Shown here piece after piece: positions 1-10,800 of a stretch of 64,000 nt of DNA. The stretch comes from Halicephalobus mephisto (lineage: Eukaryota; Nematoda; Chromadorea; Rhabditida; Panagrolaimidae). A program made the position numbers and the translations under genes. A model generated the notes under the pieces. The model was not told the origin of the DNA, searched no databases, and saw nothing but the letters and a program-made list of their open reading frames with translations. Numbering within the stretch: the first letter of the stretch is position 1; the number at the start of each line of letters is the position of its first letter. The stretch covers positions 1-64,000 of the forward strand of contig SWDT01000114.1 in the NCBI GenBank assembly GCA_009193035.1. Direction: 5' to 3'.

Positions 1-280
1 ATCAATAAAAAATGCGGTTTCAAAAAATCTAAAAATTCAAAAAACTTTCGAGATTACTGTAACTACAAAAATATTTAAAATTTCCAAAAATACGGTAGTT
101 TTTTTACAGTAAAATAAAAATCTTAAAAAATTAATTTCAATAAAAAATCTTAAAAAATTAATTTTAATAAAATTTAAAAAAAATTAATTTTAATAAAATT
201 TAAAAAAAATTAATTTTAATAAAAATTTTTAAAAATTAATTTTAATAAAATTTAAAAAAAATTAATTTTAATAAAAAACT
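1..280. repeat. AT-rich simple tandem repeat
   Basis: Repeats of a TTAATTTTAATAAAATTTAAAA-like unit, almost pure A/T. No coding potential seen. If the neighbouring minus-strand exon candidate is real, this would be intron sequence. Confidence 0.7.
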
Positions 281-282
281 AC

Positions 283-415
283 GGATTTCTTGATTGTAGG
301 TAACTTTGAAGTAAAACATGTATCGGATGGCGATAAGAAATAAGGAAAACATCCAATCGGACATTGATCCGCTTTAGATTGTGTTCGATTAGGTTGTCTT
401 GGTACCAAATTCCAT
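283..415 (-). CDS. Candidate internal exon of a gene leaving the left edge
   Basis: On the minus strand an open stretch of about 44 codons runs from an acceptor-like GTACAG to a GTAGTT donor, next to pure AT DNA. The translation is not low-complexity and holds Cys, Pro and aromatic residues, including QCPIGCFPYF and DTCFTSKLP. I do not recognise a family. Caution: a similar stretch (CCAATCGG followed by TTGATCCG or TTTATCCG) recurs near 2410, so this could be part of a dispersed repeat. Confidence 0.25.
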
Positions 416-479
416 CTGTACTTTAGAAGCGAAAAAATTCATCATAATAATCGGGAAATTTATTCTATTTTTGGGTTAG

Positions 480-1560
480 TTTTAGTGTAGCATTTCATTT
501 TCGCTTCAAAATAAGCGAAATTTTAAAATTTTTCATTTTTTTAAAGCAAAATTTTTCAAGTTTTTATTTTTTTTAAAGCGAAATTTTAAAAGTTTTTCAT
601 TTTTTTAAAGCGAAATTTTCAAAATTTTTATTTTTTTTAAAGCGAAATTTAACGATCATTTTTATTTTCGCTTAAAAATGAGCGAATTTGTCATGATAAA
701 CAAGAACTTCGTGGTGGAAGTTAATTTTGCTTTTGTTAAGATAATTTTGATTCTAATTCGTCGGTACGCTTGAGAAAAACCGAATTTATCATGATAATCA
801 AAAATTTCGTAATGAAAATTAATTTCAGTTTTTAAATTAGTTTCGGTGTAGCATTTTATTTCCGTTTGAGAATAGGCGAATTTATGAAAAATTTCGTCAC
901 AAAAGTTGAACTTGATTTTCTTAGATTAGTTTCGACGATAACCTCCACTTGTGCTCAGAAAAACCGAATTTGTCATGATAATCAGGAACTTTGAAGTGAG
1001 AGTTGTTTTCGTCTTATTTTCAACTTAATTTTAGCAATAAAGTCCATTTTCGTCTAAAAATAAGCGAACTCGTCATAATTATCAAGAACTTTACTTTAGT
1101 GATAATCCGTCACTTTCGCTTAAAAATAAGCGAACTTGTCAAATACTTCATTATCAGAAGTTATTTCGCTTTTTTTCGGTTATTTTTATCAATAATGCCT
1201 CAATTTCGCTTAAAAATAAACAAATTTATCACAATTTCAAGAACTTTACTTTGGCGATAATCCATCACTTTCGCTTAAAAGTAAGCGAATTCATCAAAGA
1301 CTTCACTATCAAAAGTTATTTCGCTTTTTTTCGGTTATTTTTATCAATAATCCCCCACTTTCGCTTAAAAATAAACAAATTTATCACAATTCCAAGAACT
1401 TCAATCTGGCTATAATCCGTCACTTTCGCTTAAAAATAAGCGAACTCATCAAATACTTCACTATCAGAAGTTATTTCGCTTTTTTTCGGTTATTTTTATC
1501 AATAATCCCCCACTTTCGCTTAAAAGCAAGCGAACTCGTCAAATACTTCACGACGGAAGT
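480..1560. repeat. Tandem array with a TTCGCTT...AAGCGAA foldback
   Basis: First (480-700) a unit of about 50 bp with TTTTAAAGCGAAATTTT, then (700-1560) a unit of about 110-115 bp. Each later unit holds the self-complementary TTTCGCTTAAAAATAAGCGA, which can form a hairpin. A related stretch occurs near 10440-10560. Reading frames through the array are by-products of the repeat. Confidence 0.75.
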
Positions 1561-2620
1561 TATGGATTCCACGACACGTGGATCAGACTTCAGGAATTTT
1601 TGTTTTTAGGGATTTCATGGAACAAAGACCGTTCTTACGAAATGTCATTTGGGTCAAGAACAAGTGCTCAAGTAAAACAAACATTTGTCTATATTTTGAC
1701 AATTTTACCAAAACATTCTGGAACTCAAAAGCTCAAGAAATTTTTCGTGAGAAAAAGCTGCCAAAATACGACAAAAAAATTTTCCGAAAAAAGGTTCAAG
1801 TTTCTTTTTTGACTTTTGTTTTTCAATTTAGAGACGATCAAACAGAATTTTGGTCTTCTTCCATTTCATTTCTGTTGACAGCTTCAACTCAAAAGTCAGG
1901 AAATCGCGGCTTCCTGGAAGATTTCTAGAAATCTGATCCAAACGGGATCAAACAAGGTTTTTTAACGAAAAATCCAAAATTTGCATGCAAATCGAAAAAA
2001 ACGTAAATCGACGAAGGTCACTTGTGGGAGTTTTCGAAAAATGTCAAAAAATAAATTTAAAAAAAAATTAAAAATCTTCAAAAAAATTAAATTTAAAAAA
2101 AAATTAAAAATCTTCAAAGAAAATTTAAGAATAAAAAAGTTTAAAAAATTTTATTTTTATAATTCTGAAATGTTCTAAAATTATAACATTATAAAAAAAA
2201 TTTCGTTATTTTTTTTAAATTGTCTTACCACGAATTTTTGAAATTTTCCACTCAAGACCTAAAAGTGCAACAATTTGTTTACATGATTTTAGAAAAGCCC
2301 AAAAGCACATAATAGATTTTGGAAAATCTTAAAACCTTCTTAAATGTCGTGATATAAGAGACAATTATTTAATTCGGAAATTTCACGATTATTCAAAAAA
2401 GAAAGCTGTCCAATCGGGCGATTTATCCGAAGCATAATGAAGGACCAAGATAAATCCTGGAGTCATTTCCTGAATCTTATTTAGTTTTCTGCGGAGAATC
2501 CACTTCCTCCTGTGTCCTTAGAGATGCGTTTGAACAAAGATATTCAAGATTCTAGATACAGTAGTTTTGAATCGTAATTAAGGGTTCCTAATCCTCTTGT
2601 AGATGAAAAATATGTAAAAT
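1561..2620. other. Gene-free stretch, nothing firm
   Basis: Mixed unique and low-complexity DNA. A 116-codon open frame at 1578-1928 (+) begins with a GTG codon, shows no recognisable domain and is very Phe/Lys-rich, so I do not call it. Around 2400-2530 both strands are open for 30-40 codons without convincing splice signals. Confidence 0.4.
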
Positions 2621-2840
2621 AACTCCATAAGGCCAAAGGCACAAGATACAAAACAACTCTTACAAAAATATTGCGCAATTTTAAATTACCCGCCAACGCA
2701 CAATCGTAGGCCTTTCATTGGTCTTCAGGGTATTTCCCTTCAGGACCAAAGTTACACAAGCTTCCATTCAAATAGATAGTGTCCAATCCAACAAGTAAAA
2801 ATCCACGATCTCAAACACGAATCGGGTACTTCAGCGACTT
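2620..2840. repeat. Dispersed repeat, copy 1
   Basis: Holds the order AAGGCACAAGATACAAA, an ATTGCGCAATTT-like stretch, CCCGCCAACGCACAATCGTA and TTCCCTTCAGGACCAA. The same order recurs at 16690-16860 and, split by an insertion, at 32690-33400. Family unknown; no coding capacity seen. Confidence 0.6.
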
Positions 2841-3130
2841 ACCGGTGTTCTCATGACGTCAGCATATTTTTTTACAACATCCCTAAAAACTACAATATCC
2901 TCTAGTTTTATCTGAAGGTACTAAAAAAGAAATTTTTCAGAAAAAAGTCACTTTTTGCTTACTATTAATTAAGAAAAATATTTCGTTAAAAATAAAATTA
3001 TCCAAAACAGGTGAAAAACAAAATTCTGCGTCAAGACCATAATTTAAATTGATTAACCTTTGGACCCGGAATTGCGAAAAATAATCCACAAAAATGACGA
3101 TTATGAAATCGTAGGAAGCTCTGATCTAGG

Positions 3131-3596
3131 CACAAAAAAGTACGTTAATAGACCTCTAATGCATCAGATACATTATATTCAACCTATCGATAGATTAAAT
3201 ACAGTACGCCGATATCATACTTAACGTATCGATGGATTATATACAATCTATTGATATCACATTTAATATATCAATAAATTGGATATAATATATCTGATAA
3301 ATCAGATTTCGTTGAGTATATCAATGCATTGGATATAATAAATTAGTATTAAACTTAATATATCAATGCATTGGATATGATATATCTGAAAAATCAGATT
3401 TGGTTTAGTGTATCGATAAATTGAATATAATAAATTAGTATTAAACTTAAAATATCAATAAATTGAATAAAATATATCTGATAAATCAGATTTTGTTTAG
3501 TGTATTGATAGATTATATATTACACACAAAAAAGAGTACATTAAAACTACTCTGATCTACCAGACACATTACATATCACGTACCCATTTTTTTGTG
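3131..3596. mobile_element. Foldback-type element with internal 70-90 bp array
   Basis: The left edge reads CACAAAAAAGTACGT and the right edge, reversed, CACAAAAAAATGGGTACGTG. The right edge is followed by TA. Between them lie about four copies of a unit with TTAATATATCAATAAATTGG and GATAAATCAGATTT. Inside the right end a shorter 64-bp palindrome (3533-3596), starting CACACAAAAAAGAGTAC, is also flanked by TA. The termini resemble those of the 150-bp MITE family in this window, so this is probably a relative. Confidence 0.45.
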
Positions 3597-3999
3597 TAGA
3601 CGGTAAAATTCTACTTTAAGGTTTGTGTTCTTCAAAAATAAACGAAAGCAAAAATTCCGAGTTAGAGTTGCATAAATGCAGGTCGTAATCGTGAACCAAA
3701 TGATCCATGTCTTCTTCAAAAGTCATAAATTACCGTGATTTTTTATTTTTTAATTTGAATAAAATTTTCAAAATTAAAAAAATCGAAAAATTAAAGACTT
3801 TTGAAATTGTCCAAAATACTGTAGAATCTTGAAGTTTTTAAAATTAAAAAAATTTTAAATTTAGAAATCGTTGAGAACTTCACAGAAGTTTCTGGAATCT
3901 TGGAGACATTCTAGAATCTAGAAGAAATTTTCGGAATTTAAAAAAACTTCTGAAGCTTTTTAGAATCCAGTAGAAGATTCTGGAGTTTTTTGAACTTTC

Positions 4000-4300
4000 T
4001 TAAAACTTCTGAAATTCTACAGTACTTTTAAGAATCTTACAAGTCTCCAGAATCCAGTGGAAAACTTTGAAATTTTTTTGAATTTTCTTAAAATCTAAAA
4101 TTACCTGAAGTTCTACAGTACTTTTAAGAATCTTACAATTCTTCAGAATCCAGTGGAAAATTTCGAAACTTTTACGAATCTTCTGGAATTCTACAGTACT
4201 TTTAAGAATCTTACAATTCTTCAGAATCCAGTGGAAAATTTCGAAACTTTTTTAAATTTTCTGGAATTCTACAGTACTTTTAAGAATCTTACAAATATTC
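4000..4300. repeat. Tandem array, about 75-bp unit
   Basis: About four copies of a unit holding TCTACAGTACTTTTAAGAAT, TTCAGAATCCAGTGGAAAAT and CGAAACTTTT. The flanks (3600-4000 and 4300-4980) are degenerate relatives or AT-rich DNA without a gene. Confidence 0.7.
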
Positions 4301-4979
4301 AAAATCTATAACAATATTTTAGAACTTTTTTAAATTTTCTGAAACTTTCCAGAATTTTATGGAAATTCTTAAAATTCATAAAAAATTTGAAACAAATATT
4401 TGAATTCCAAAATTCAGGAACATTCCAGAAAATTCCGAAAATTCGTCTCAAAAAAATTTCGCAACAACATTGACGTCTAATTTTTATAATAGTACAATAT
4501 ACTAAAAACAAAAAAAACATTCTGGACTCAAATAATTGGAATCTTGCAAGATTTAATTTAATTCAAATTTGTGAAATTTAATCCATTGTGAAATCTTAAA
4601 AACCATGGACTTGAACAAAGCCAATTCTTTTAAAAATTAATTTTTTTAAGTGATTAAAGATCAAATTCAAAAAATTATAAAATTCTTCAAAATTAAAAAA
4701 CTATAAAATTCTTTAAAATTAAAAATTAAAAAATTCTAAATTTTTAAATTAAAAAAAATTTAAATTTTAAATTTTGAAATTTTTTAAAAATGAATTAAAA
4801 TAATAAGGATGGATTTGTTTTGTCTAAACAGATCTGGAAACTTTGAAATTAAAGTCATGTGGAAAATAAGTCTGTCTGCCTCCGAGGGTCGATAATTATG
4901 TATTGAAATATTCATAAATATTCAAGAAATCATAATTGAAATTAACATTACTATAAAAAATTGAAAATTAAAATTCTTA

Positions 4980-6250
4980 CGAAATAGTCCCAACACGAAT
5001 TTTTGGAAGATTTTGGAAAAAAAAATTATTTATTTAATGATTTTATTTTGATAGTTATTTCGTAATTAATTATAATACTTTAAAAATTGAAAATTGAAAT
5101 TCTTACGAAATAGTCCCGATACGAATTTTTTAGAAGATTTTGGAAAAAAAATTATTTATTTAATGATTTTATTTTTTTGATAGTTATTTCGTAATTAATT
5201 ATAATACTTTAAAAATTGCAAACTAAAGTTCTTACGAAATGGTCCCGACACGAATTTTCGGGAAATTTTGGAAAATAAAATAACCTACGTGACAATTTTG
5301 GTCTTACGTGATGGTTCATTTCGTAATCAAACGTAGTACTTTTAAAAATTCAAATTTACCATTGTTGCAGACTTGTTTCCGCAGGAATTTTAAAAGTTCC
5401 AAGAAACCAAAGTTATCTATAGTTTTCGTTTTATGTGATGATTATTTTTTAATTTTACACGATTTCTTAATCATATATTGTAAAATTTATATATGAAAAT
5501 TTTTAGTTTTCCTGACTGGAACTTTCTGAAGAAAAAATTCGACATTTTTGATAACTATTTTGTAATCAATTGTAGTTTTATAAAAAATTAAAATTAATAT
5601 TATTTCGAAATTGGTTATATATTGTAAAAGTTATATAAAAAATTTTTTACGAAGTTGTCCCGACACGAATTTTTGGAGTTTTCTAAAAACGAAAATAACA
5701 AATTTAGTTTTCTGTGATGATTATTTCGTAATCTTATATGATTTCATAATTAATTGTAGTTTTATAAAAAAATTGGAATTAATATTATTTCGAAATGATC
5801 CCGACACGAATTTTTAGAATTTCTTAAAAACGAAAATAACAAATTTAGTTTTCTGTAAAGATTATTTCGAAATTGGTTATATATTGTAAAAGTTATATAA
5901 AAAATTTTTTACGAAGTTGTCCCGACACGAATTTTTGGAGTTTTCTAAAAACGAAAATAATAAATTTAGTTTTCTGTGAAGATTATTTCGTAATCTTATA
6001 TGATTTCATAATCAATTGTAGTTTTATAAAAAAATTGGAATTAATATTATTTCGAAATGATCCCGACACGAATTTCTGAAATTTGTGAAAACCTAAAATA
6101 TTCCATAATTTTGGTTTTGTATGATGTGCATTTTGCAATTTTACAATATTTCACAATTAATCGTACAATTATAAAAGTAATTACGAAATGGTCCTGAGGG
6201 GAATTTCCAAAAATCGAAAATAGCTTAAATGAGAATTTTCGTTTTTCCAC
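4980..6250. repeat. Tandem array built on GTCCCGACACGAATTTTT
   Basis: Units of about 120-130 bp each hold a (G/A)TCCCGACACGAATTTTTGG core, CTAAAAACGAAAATAACAAA and a TTATTTCGTAATC stretch. Higher-order units (for example 5611-5817 and 5873-6079) are nearly identical to each other and to the array at 18740-19400. Open frames of 60-70 codons here only reflect the repeat period. Confidence 0.8.
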
Positions 6251-7080
6251 AAGGGTTTCGTAATCCTATGAGATTTCGGAATCGATTTCCAAAAATACAG
6301 TTTTCCTAAATAAATCTAAAAATTTCTAAATTACAGTCCTCTAAGACACGAAATTTTCCATCAATTTTCAAAATTAATAATTAAATATTCCAAATTTCTT
6401 ATCTGGTCCTACAGTATCTCTGAAAACATTTTTCTTCAAAAATTCCAAATTAAAAAAATTAATTTAGAATAATTTTTTTGAGAAAAATGACGTTAAATAT
6501 ATGTAAGAAAAAAATTAAAATTTTTAATATTTTACATAATTTAAATCCACATATAATTAAAATTTTTTCCGACATGCCCTCAAGCAATCTTTCAAGTTAA
6601 TAGCCTGAGGGAATTTTTACAAACATTTTTATGCTTTTTCATTTAAAATAAAAAATTTAAAAAATAAAAGAAATTTTAAAAAATATATAAAATTTAAAAA
6701 ATTAAAGAATTTAAAAAAATAAAAAAGTAAAAAATTTTAAAATTAAAAAAATTTTTAAATTAAAAACAAAATTTTTTTGAAAACGACGAAATAAAATAAA
6801 AATTAAATTATCTAATTTTAAAATGCTTTTTCTAATTATTTTTTTTCAATGGATAATTTTTGAAATTTGTTTTTTAAATAGAAATTTAAAACTTTTCAAA
6901 TACAGACGATTTTTGAATTTTTTGTTTTTTGAACCTTTGGCAAAATTTGGAACTTGTTTTACTTTTTTAAGCTTGAATCACAAACTACAAATTTATAAAA
7001 TTCAGACGTATTCAAGGTCGGAAGCACTAAGAAGGTTTTAAAAAAATTAATTTTCTCAAATTTGTATTTTTTCAGTGCTA
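6250..7080. other. Gene-free AT-rich stretch
   Basis: Mostly A/T low complexity (6640-6800). A 72-codon Phe-rich frame at 6823-7041 has no domain and is judged chance. Confidence 0.5.
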
Positions 7081-7557
7081 ATTTTGCTTTATTCATCGTA
7101 AAATGTAAATTTAATTTTTCGATGATTTTCATATAATTGATCTTTATAATTAATTATAGTGATGAATGAAAACGAAGATAGTTACTGGAGATTTCGAAAT
7201 TAATTTTTGTGGAATTTTTTCAATGATTTTGATATAATTGATATTTTATAATTAATTACAGTACTGAGAAAATAATCGTCAAATGTTTTCAAGTTAACTC
7301 TCACCTCGAGAATTCTCAATGACCGTAATATAATCGATATTTTCTTACTGATTACATTAATGAATGAAAATGAAGATAGTTATCGAAAATTTCAAAGTTA
7401 ATTTTTGTCGTAAAATTTTTTGATGATTTTGATATAATTGATATTGTCTAACCAATTATAGTACTGAGAAGATAATTGTTAAAAATTTTAAATTAATTTT
7501 TGTTGCGATAATTTTTTGATGATTTAGTATAATTGATATTGTCAAACTAATTGCATA
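7080..7557. repeat. Tandem array, left part, interrupted by two transposons
   Basis: Unit of about 110-120 bp holding GAAAATTTCAAAGTTAATTT, TTTTGATGATTTTGATATAA and ATTATAGTACTGAGAAGATA. The same unit resumes at 9170, so the MITE at 7558 and the pogo-type element at 7731 were inserted into one pre-existing array. Confidence 0.7.
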
Positions 7558-7708
7558 CAAAGAACTTAACTTTTGGTCTAGTAACAATTGCGAAATATGA
7601 CACAATCGTTGCATTTTTCATGAATATTTGACTTTTGTGACGAAAACTAAAACAAAATAGTGACGATTTTCATTTGTTACTAAATCAAAAGTTATGCTTT
7701 TTTGTGTG
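7558..7708. mobile_element. Palindromic MITE, copy A
   Basis: A 151-bp inverted-repeat element, CAAAGAACTTAACTTTTGG at the left and AAAGTTATGCTTTTTTGTGTG at the right (the last 20 bases count), flanked by TA on each side. No coding capacity. It lies 22 bp left of the pogo-type element. Confidence 0.75.
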
Positions 7709-7730
7709 TACAGTATTGTGAAGATTATTA

Positions 7731-9169
7731 CCCTAATTTCACGCAAATAATTTCGTTAAAAAATAGAGAAATTTTTTCTTTTGATCAGACGGACACATGC
7801 ACTGGGTTTTTGTTCACCTTTTTTGCGAATTATCACTTAGTTTTATTCTTTTTATCTAAAAAATAAACACCCATTCAAATTTCTAAATCAACGAAATTAT
7901 CATTCAAATCTCCGACATCCACCTCTTCCTGAAACCATTCATTACTGTCTGGTGGGATGGAATCAAAGCTCATTTTGACCCACGAAGCTACGACTTCATA
8001 TCCAGTTTTCTTTAACCTTCCCCCCTTAGTATATTGTAGATTGTTGGGGTTCGATATCCAATCCTCTCAGCAGCGATGTAGGTTGTCTTTGAAAACTTTA
8101 TTTACACCGATGTCAAGAGGTTGGAACATCTTCGTTAAGCCACCTTTGAAGACTTCTTCATTGTTTCTCTTGTAGTTTCTGTGAGATGATATCGTGCTGA
8201 ATCCAAGATAATCAATGATTTGGCAGGATTGGGATCACATTCCAATCAATTGTTCCAACAGCATTTGACCCAGTCGTCCATGAGTGTCTTTTCCATCTAT
8301 CCCTTGGGATTTGCTCTGATTACCACATCGGAGGAAATTGGACCTTAGGAATAGTTTTTATTCTAAAAATTATTAATGGTTTCAACTTTTCTCCAGAAGC
8401 AGTAACGGACAAAACCACTGTCAAATTGAACCTCTAGTGATCTGTGGTTGTGATGAGCACGTCTTTTTTTCCACTGTACGCCCACTAACAATATCAAAAG
8501 GGATAGGTGCTTCGTCCATGTTGCCAATATTTCCAGAAGTCAGATCGACAGATTCATCATTTACAAATTTATGAAACTTTGAAATCTCCACTTGGCAATC
8601 ATCCGGCAGCTTCTGCCCAACAGAGGTTCTTGACCTTGTAACCAATCCATTCCTGGACATGAACCTGGAGCACCACGATTCACCTCCATTAAAATCACGA
8701 TGGGCCATCTCCTCTGCTAACATCTTTGCTTGCCTTCTGATCATAACAGTGGAGACTTGTCTGTGCTGACTGCTTTTGTCGATTACCCATGCTTTCAACC
8801 GACATTCAAGCCCTTCCCATCTAGCACCAGGTCCTCTGAATGCTCTTCTTTTCCTTCTGCATCCTTCTAGTTTGGGTTTCACATTCTTCCATTACCTTAT
8901 TGATCTTTCTAAACACTCGTACTTGACAACCATGGTTTTGATGCCGTGAATTTCAGCATACTTTAGAGCCTTTGATTTAAAATCGGCAGTGTAAGATCTG
9001 CGCATACTTAAAGCAGTGTTAATGAACATATGCATCAATAAAATGTGAAAGCTTACCTGGTAAAATATCAGAAAAGATAAACTCATAAAAAAGAGGTATG
9101 CACATTTCAACCTTCAAAGGGAAAATTTTCCACTCGGGTCCAAGCGGAATTATTTGCGTGAAATTAGGG
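7731..9169 (-). mobile_element. pogo/Tigger-type DNA transposon, degenerate
   Basis: A 1,439-bp element with perfect terminal inverted repeats of at least 20 bp (CCCTAATTTCACGCAAATAA at 7731-7750, its complement ending at 9169) and a TA dinucleotide on each side, the target-site signature of the Tc1/mariner superfamily. It encodes a broken transposase on the minus strand. Removing the element and one TA rejoins the flanking tandem-repeat unit, so the insertion borders are well supported. The intact ends beside a dead gene suggest it moved with a transposase supplied in trans, or decayed only in the coding part. Confidence 0.85.
7875..9005 (-). pseudogene. pogo/Tigger-type transposase pseudogene
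   Basis: The ATG at 9003-9005 opens a frame starting MRRSYTADFKSKALKYAE, a CENP-B/Tigger N-terminal helix-turn-helix. An in-frame TAA at 8892-8894 interrupts it, after which WKNVKPKLEG continues in the same frame into a second DNA-binding segment (ESWCSRFMSRNGL) and the start of the DDE nuclease (NMDEAPIPFD). Near 8420 the frame shifts to one reading NLTVVLSVTASGEKLKPLII. Near 8330 it shifts again to VVIRANPKG and, after more stops, LIILDSARYHLT and MFQPLDIGVNKVFK, which are typical DDE-domain blocks. An acidic tail ends at TGA 7875-7877. With at least two frameshifts and several stops it cannot make an active enzyme. Confidence 0.85.
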
Positions 9170-9501
9170 TATTAAAATTTCCAAAGTTAACTGCCACCGC
9201 GAAAATTTCTGACGACCGTAATAGAATAGATATTGTCTAACTAATTACAGTATTGAGAAGATAAATATTAAAAATTTTAAGTTAACTCTCATCGTGAAAT
9301 TTTTTTGATTTTAGTGTAATTCGTATTGCTGAATTAACTACAGTAATGGACGAACAAGATAATAATTGAGAAATTTGAAGTTAACTCTCATTGTGAAAAT
9401 CTCTGGTTACTGTAGTAGAGGAGTTATCGTTTAATTAATCACAGTACTGAGGACATGATTGTTGGAAAATTTGTAGTTAACTTTCGCTATAAAAGTACTT
9501 A
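9170..9501. repeat. Tandem array, right part
   Basis: Continuation of the 7080-7557 array (AGTTAACTGCCACCGCGAAAA, of which 20 bases match, then GATATTGTCTAACTAATTAC and ATTGAGAAGATAAAT). More degenerate copies run through 9662-9950, between two MITEs. Confidence 0.65.
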
Positions 9502-9661
9502 CACAAAAAAACGTAACTTTCGGTTTAGTAACAAATGTAAATCGTCACTATTATATTTTAATTTTCGTTACAAATGTCTAATATTCATAAAAACGTGACG
9601 ATTGTTATATTTTTGTTACATTTAGTAATCGTTACGAAGTCAAAAGTCATGCTTTTATGTG
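9502..9661. mobile_element. Palindromic MITE, copy B
   Basis: Ends CACAAAAAAACGTAACTTTC and GTCATGCTTTTATGTG with TA on both sides; the interior holds the family core GTAACAAATGTAAATCGTCA. Confidence 0.75.
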
Positions 9662-9952
9662 TAATTACTGTAATGGCAGTAACATTGTCGAACTAGGTGA
9701 CGTAATGCGAGATGAAAAACATGACTTTTATAAAACAGGAAACAAACTCCCACCATAAAAGTCCCTAGTGAACATAACAACATCTACAGTCTCTAATCTG
9801 ACGTAATTTAAAGTAGGAAAAATAACAGTTGTATAACGTGATTCCGATCCTCATTGGGAAATCCCTGACGCCCATGTTGAAACCAATATTGCCGAATTAG
9901 TTGATGCCAGATCCTTGGTTACAGGGTTTATTGGTAGCAGATAAGAACAATA

Positions 9953-10105
9953 CACACAAAAAAACGTAACTTTTGCTCCGTAACAATTGCAAAACGTAAA
10001 AATCGTCACATTTTTTATGAATATTTAACTTTTGTGACGGAAATTGTAACTTGATAGTGACAATTTGCATCTGTTACTGGACTAAAAGTTACGCTTTTTT
10101 GTGTG
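9953..10105. mobile_element. Palindromic MITE, copy C (cleanest copy)
   Basis: The outer 22 bp at the two ends are inverted repeats with a single mismatch: CACACAAAAAAACGTAACTT on the left, the complement of CACACAAAAAAGCGTAACTT on the right. TA flanks both ends. Length 153 bp, no open frame. The near-perfect ends suggest a relatively young copy. Confidence 0.8.
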
Positions 10106-10282
10106 TAGATACTGAGCACAACACAATGTGAGCAAAGGAGTAGGTTTCTTTTTATACTCCAATACAGGCTGTTCTGGACTGGGGATATCTACGTTCAGAG
10201 GACACGTTAGTCCCCTCGCTGTCTTGGATTCACTGGTCCCAGTAGTTGATGTAATTGTTAACGCAACCATATTTGTCAAAAC
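10106..10282 (-). other. Orphan open frame beside MITE copy C
   Basis: A minus-strand frame of about 57 codons (start ATG near 10270) with balanced composition: MVALTITSTTGTSESK, then PLNVDIPSPEQPVLEY. Its downstream edge runs into the MITE. No domain recognised; no convincing partner exons. It could be an exon, a decayed gene or chance. Confidence 0.2.
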
Positions 10283-10800
10283 ATACGGAATTTTCTGATA
10301 CTAAGTCCAATTTACCCGTTCTAGTGCGAGTGAAGTTTCTTACTAAAGTAATCCAAAAAAATCCAGATTAGTTTCCGTGATGAAATCCTTTATAAATTAG
10401 TTTATTTTTAACCATATATAAATATTGAAATCAAAAGTGATTAAAGAAAAGCGAATTCAACTTTCTTGGCAAAATTTTTGATAAATTCGCTTATTTCTAA
10501 GCGAAAATGAAGATGATCGTTAAACTTCGCTTTAAAAAAATGAAAACTTTTAAAACTTTGCTTATTTTCAAGTACAAATAAAAATTGGCGCGAAAATTAA
10601 TCTAAAAAACTGGAATTAATTTTGTTATGAAATCTATAGCTATAACGAGCTCACTTGTTCTTCAGCAAGAGCAGACTTTGACACCAAAATACTACAAAAA
10701 AAAAGTCAACAGCGGAAAATTTGTGATTAAATTTATTTCTCCATTTTTTCACGTTATTGAGACAATTTCATTATAAAATACTATTTTTCCGTTGAGTAGT
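10283..10800. other. Gene-free stretch with a foldback relative
   Basis: Includes AAATTCGCTTATTTCTAAGCG (of which 20 bases pair) near 10480-10505, a relative of the foldback array at 480-1560. Nothing else supported. Confidence 0.45.

Noticed and set aside
1578..1928. 116-codon frame as a gene
   Set aside because: No ATG at its start, strongly Phe/Lys/Ser-biased, no recognisable motif and no splice partner.
5611..6079. Two nearly identical 68-codon frames
   Set aside because: Exact products of the GTCCCGACACGAATTTTT array.
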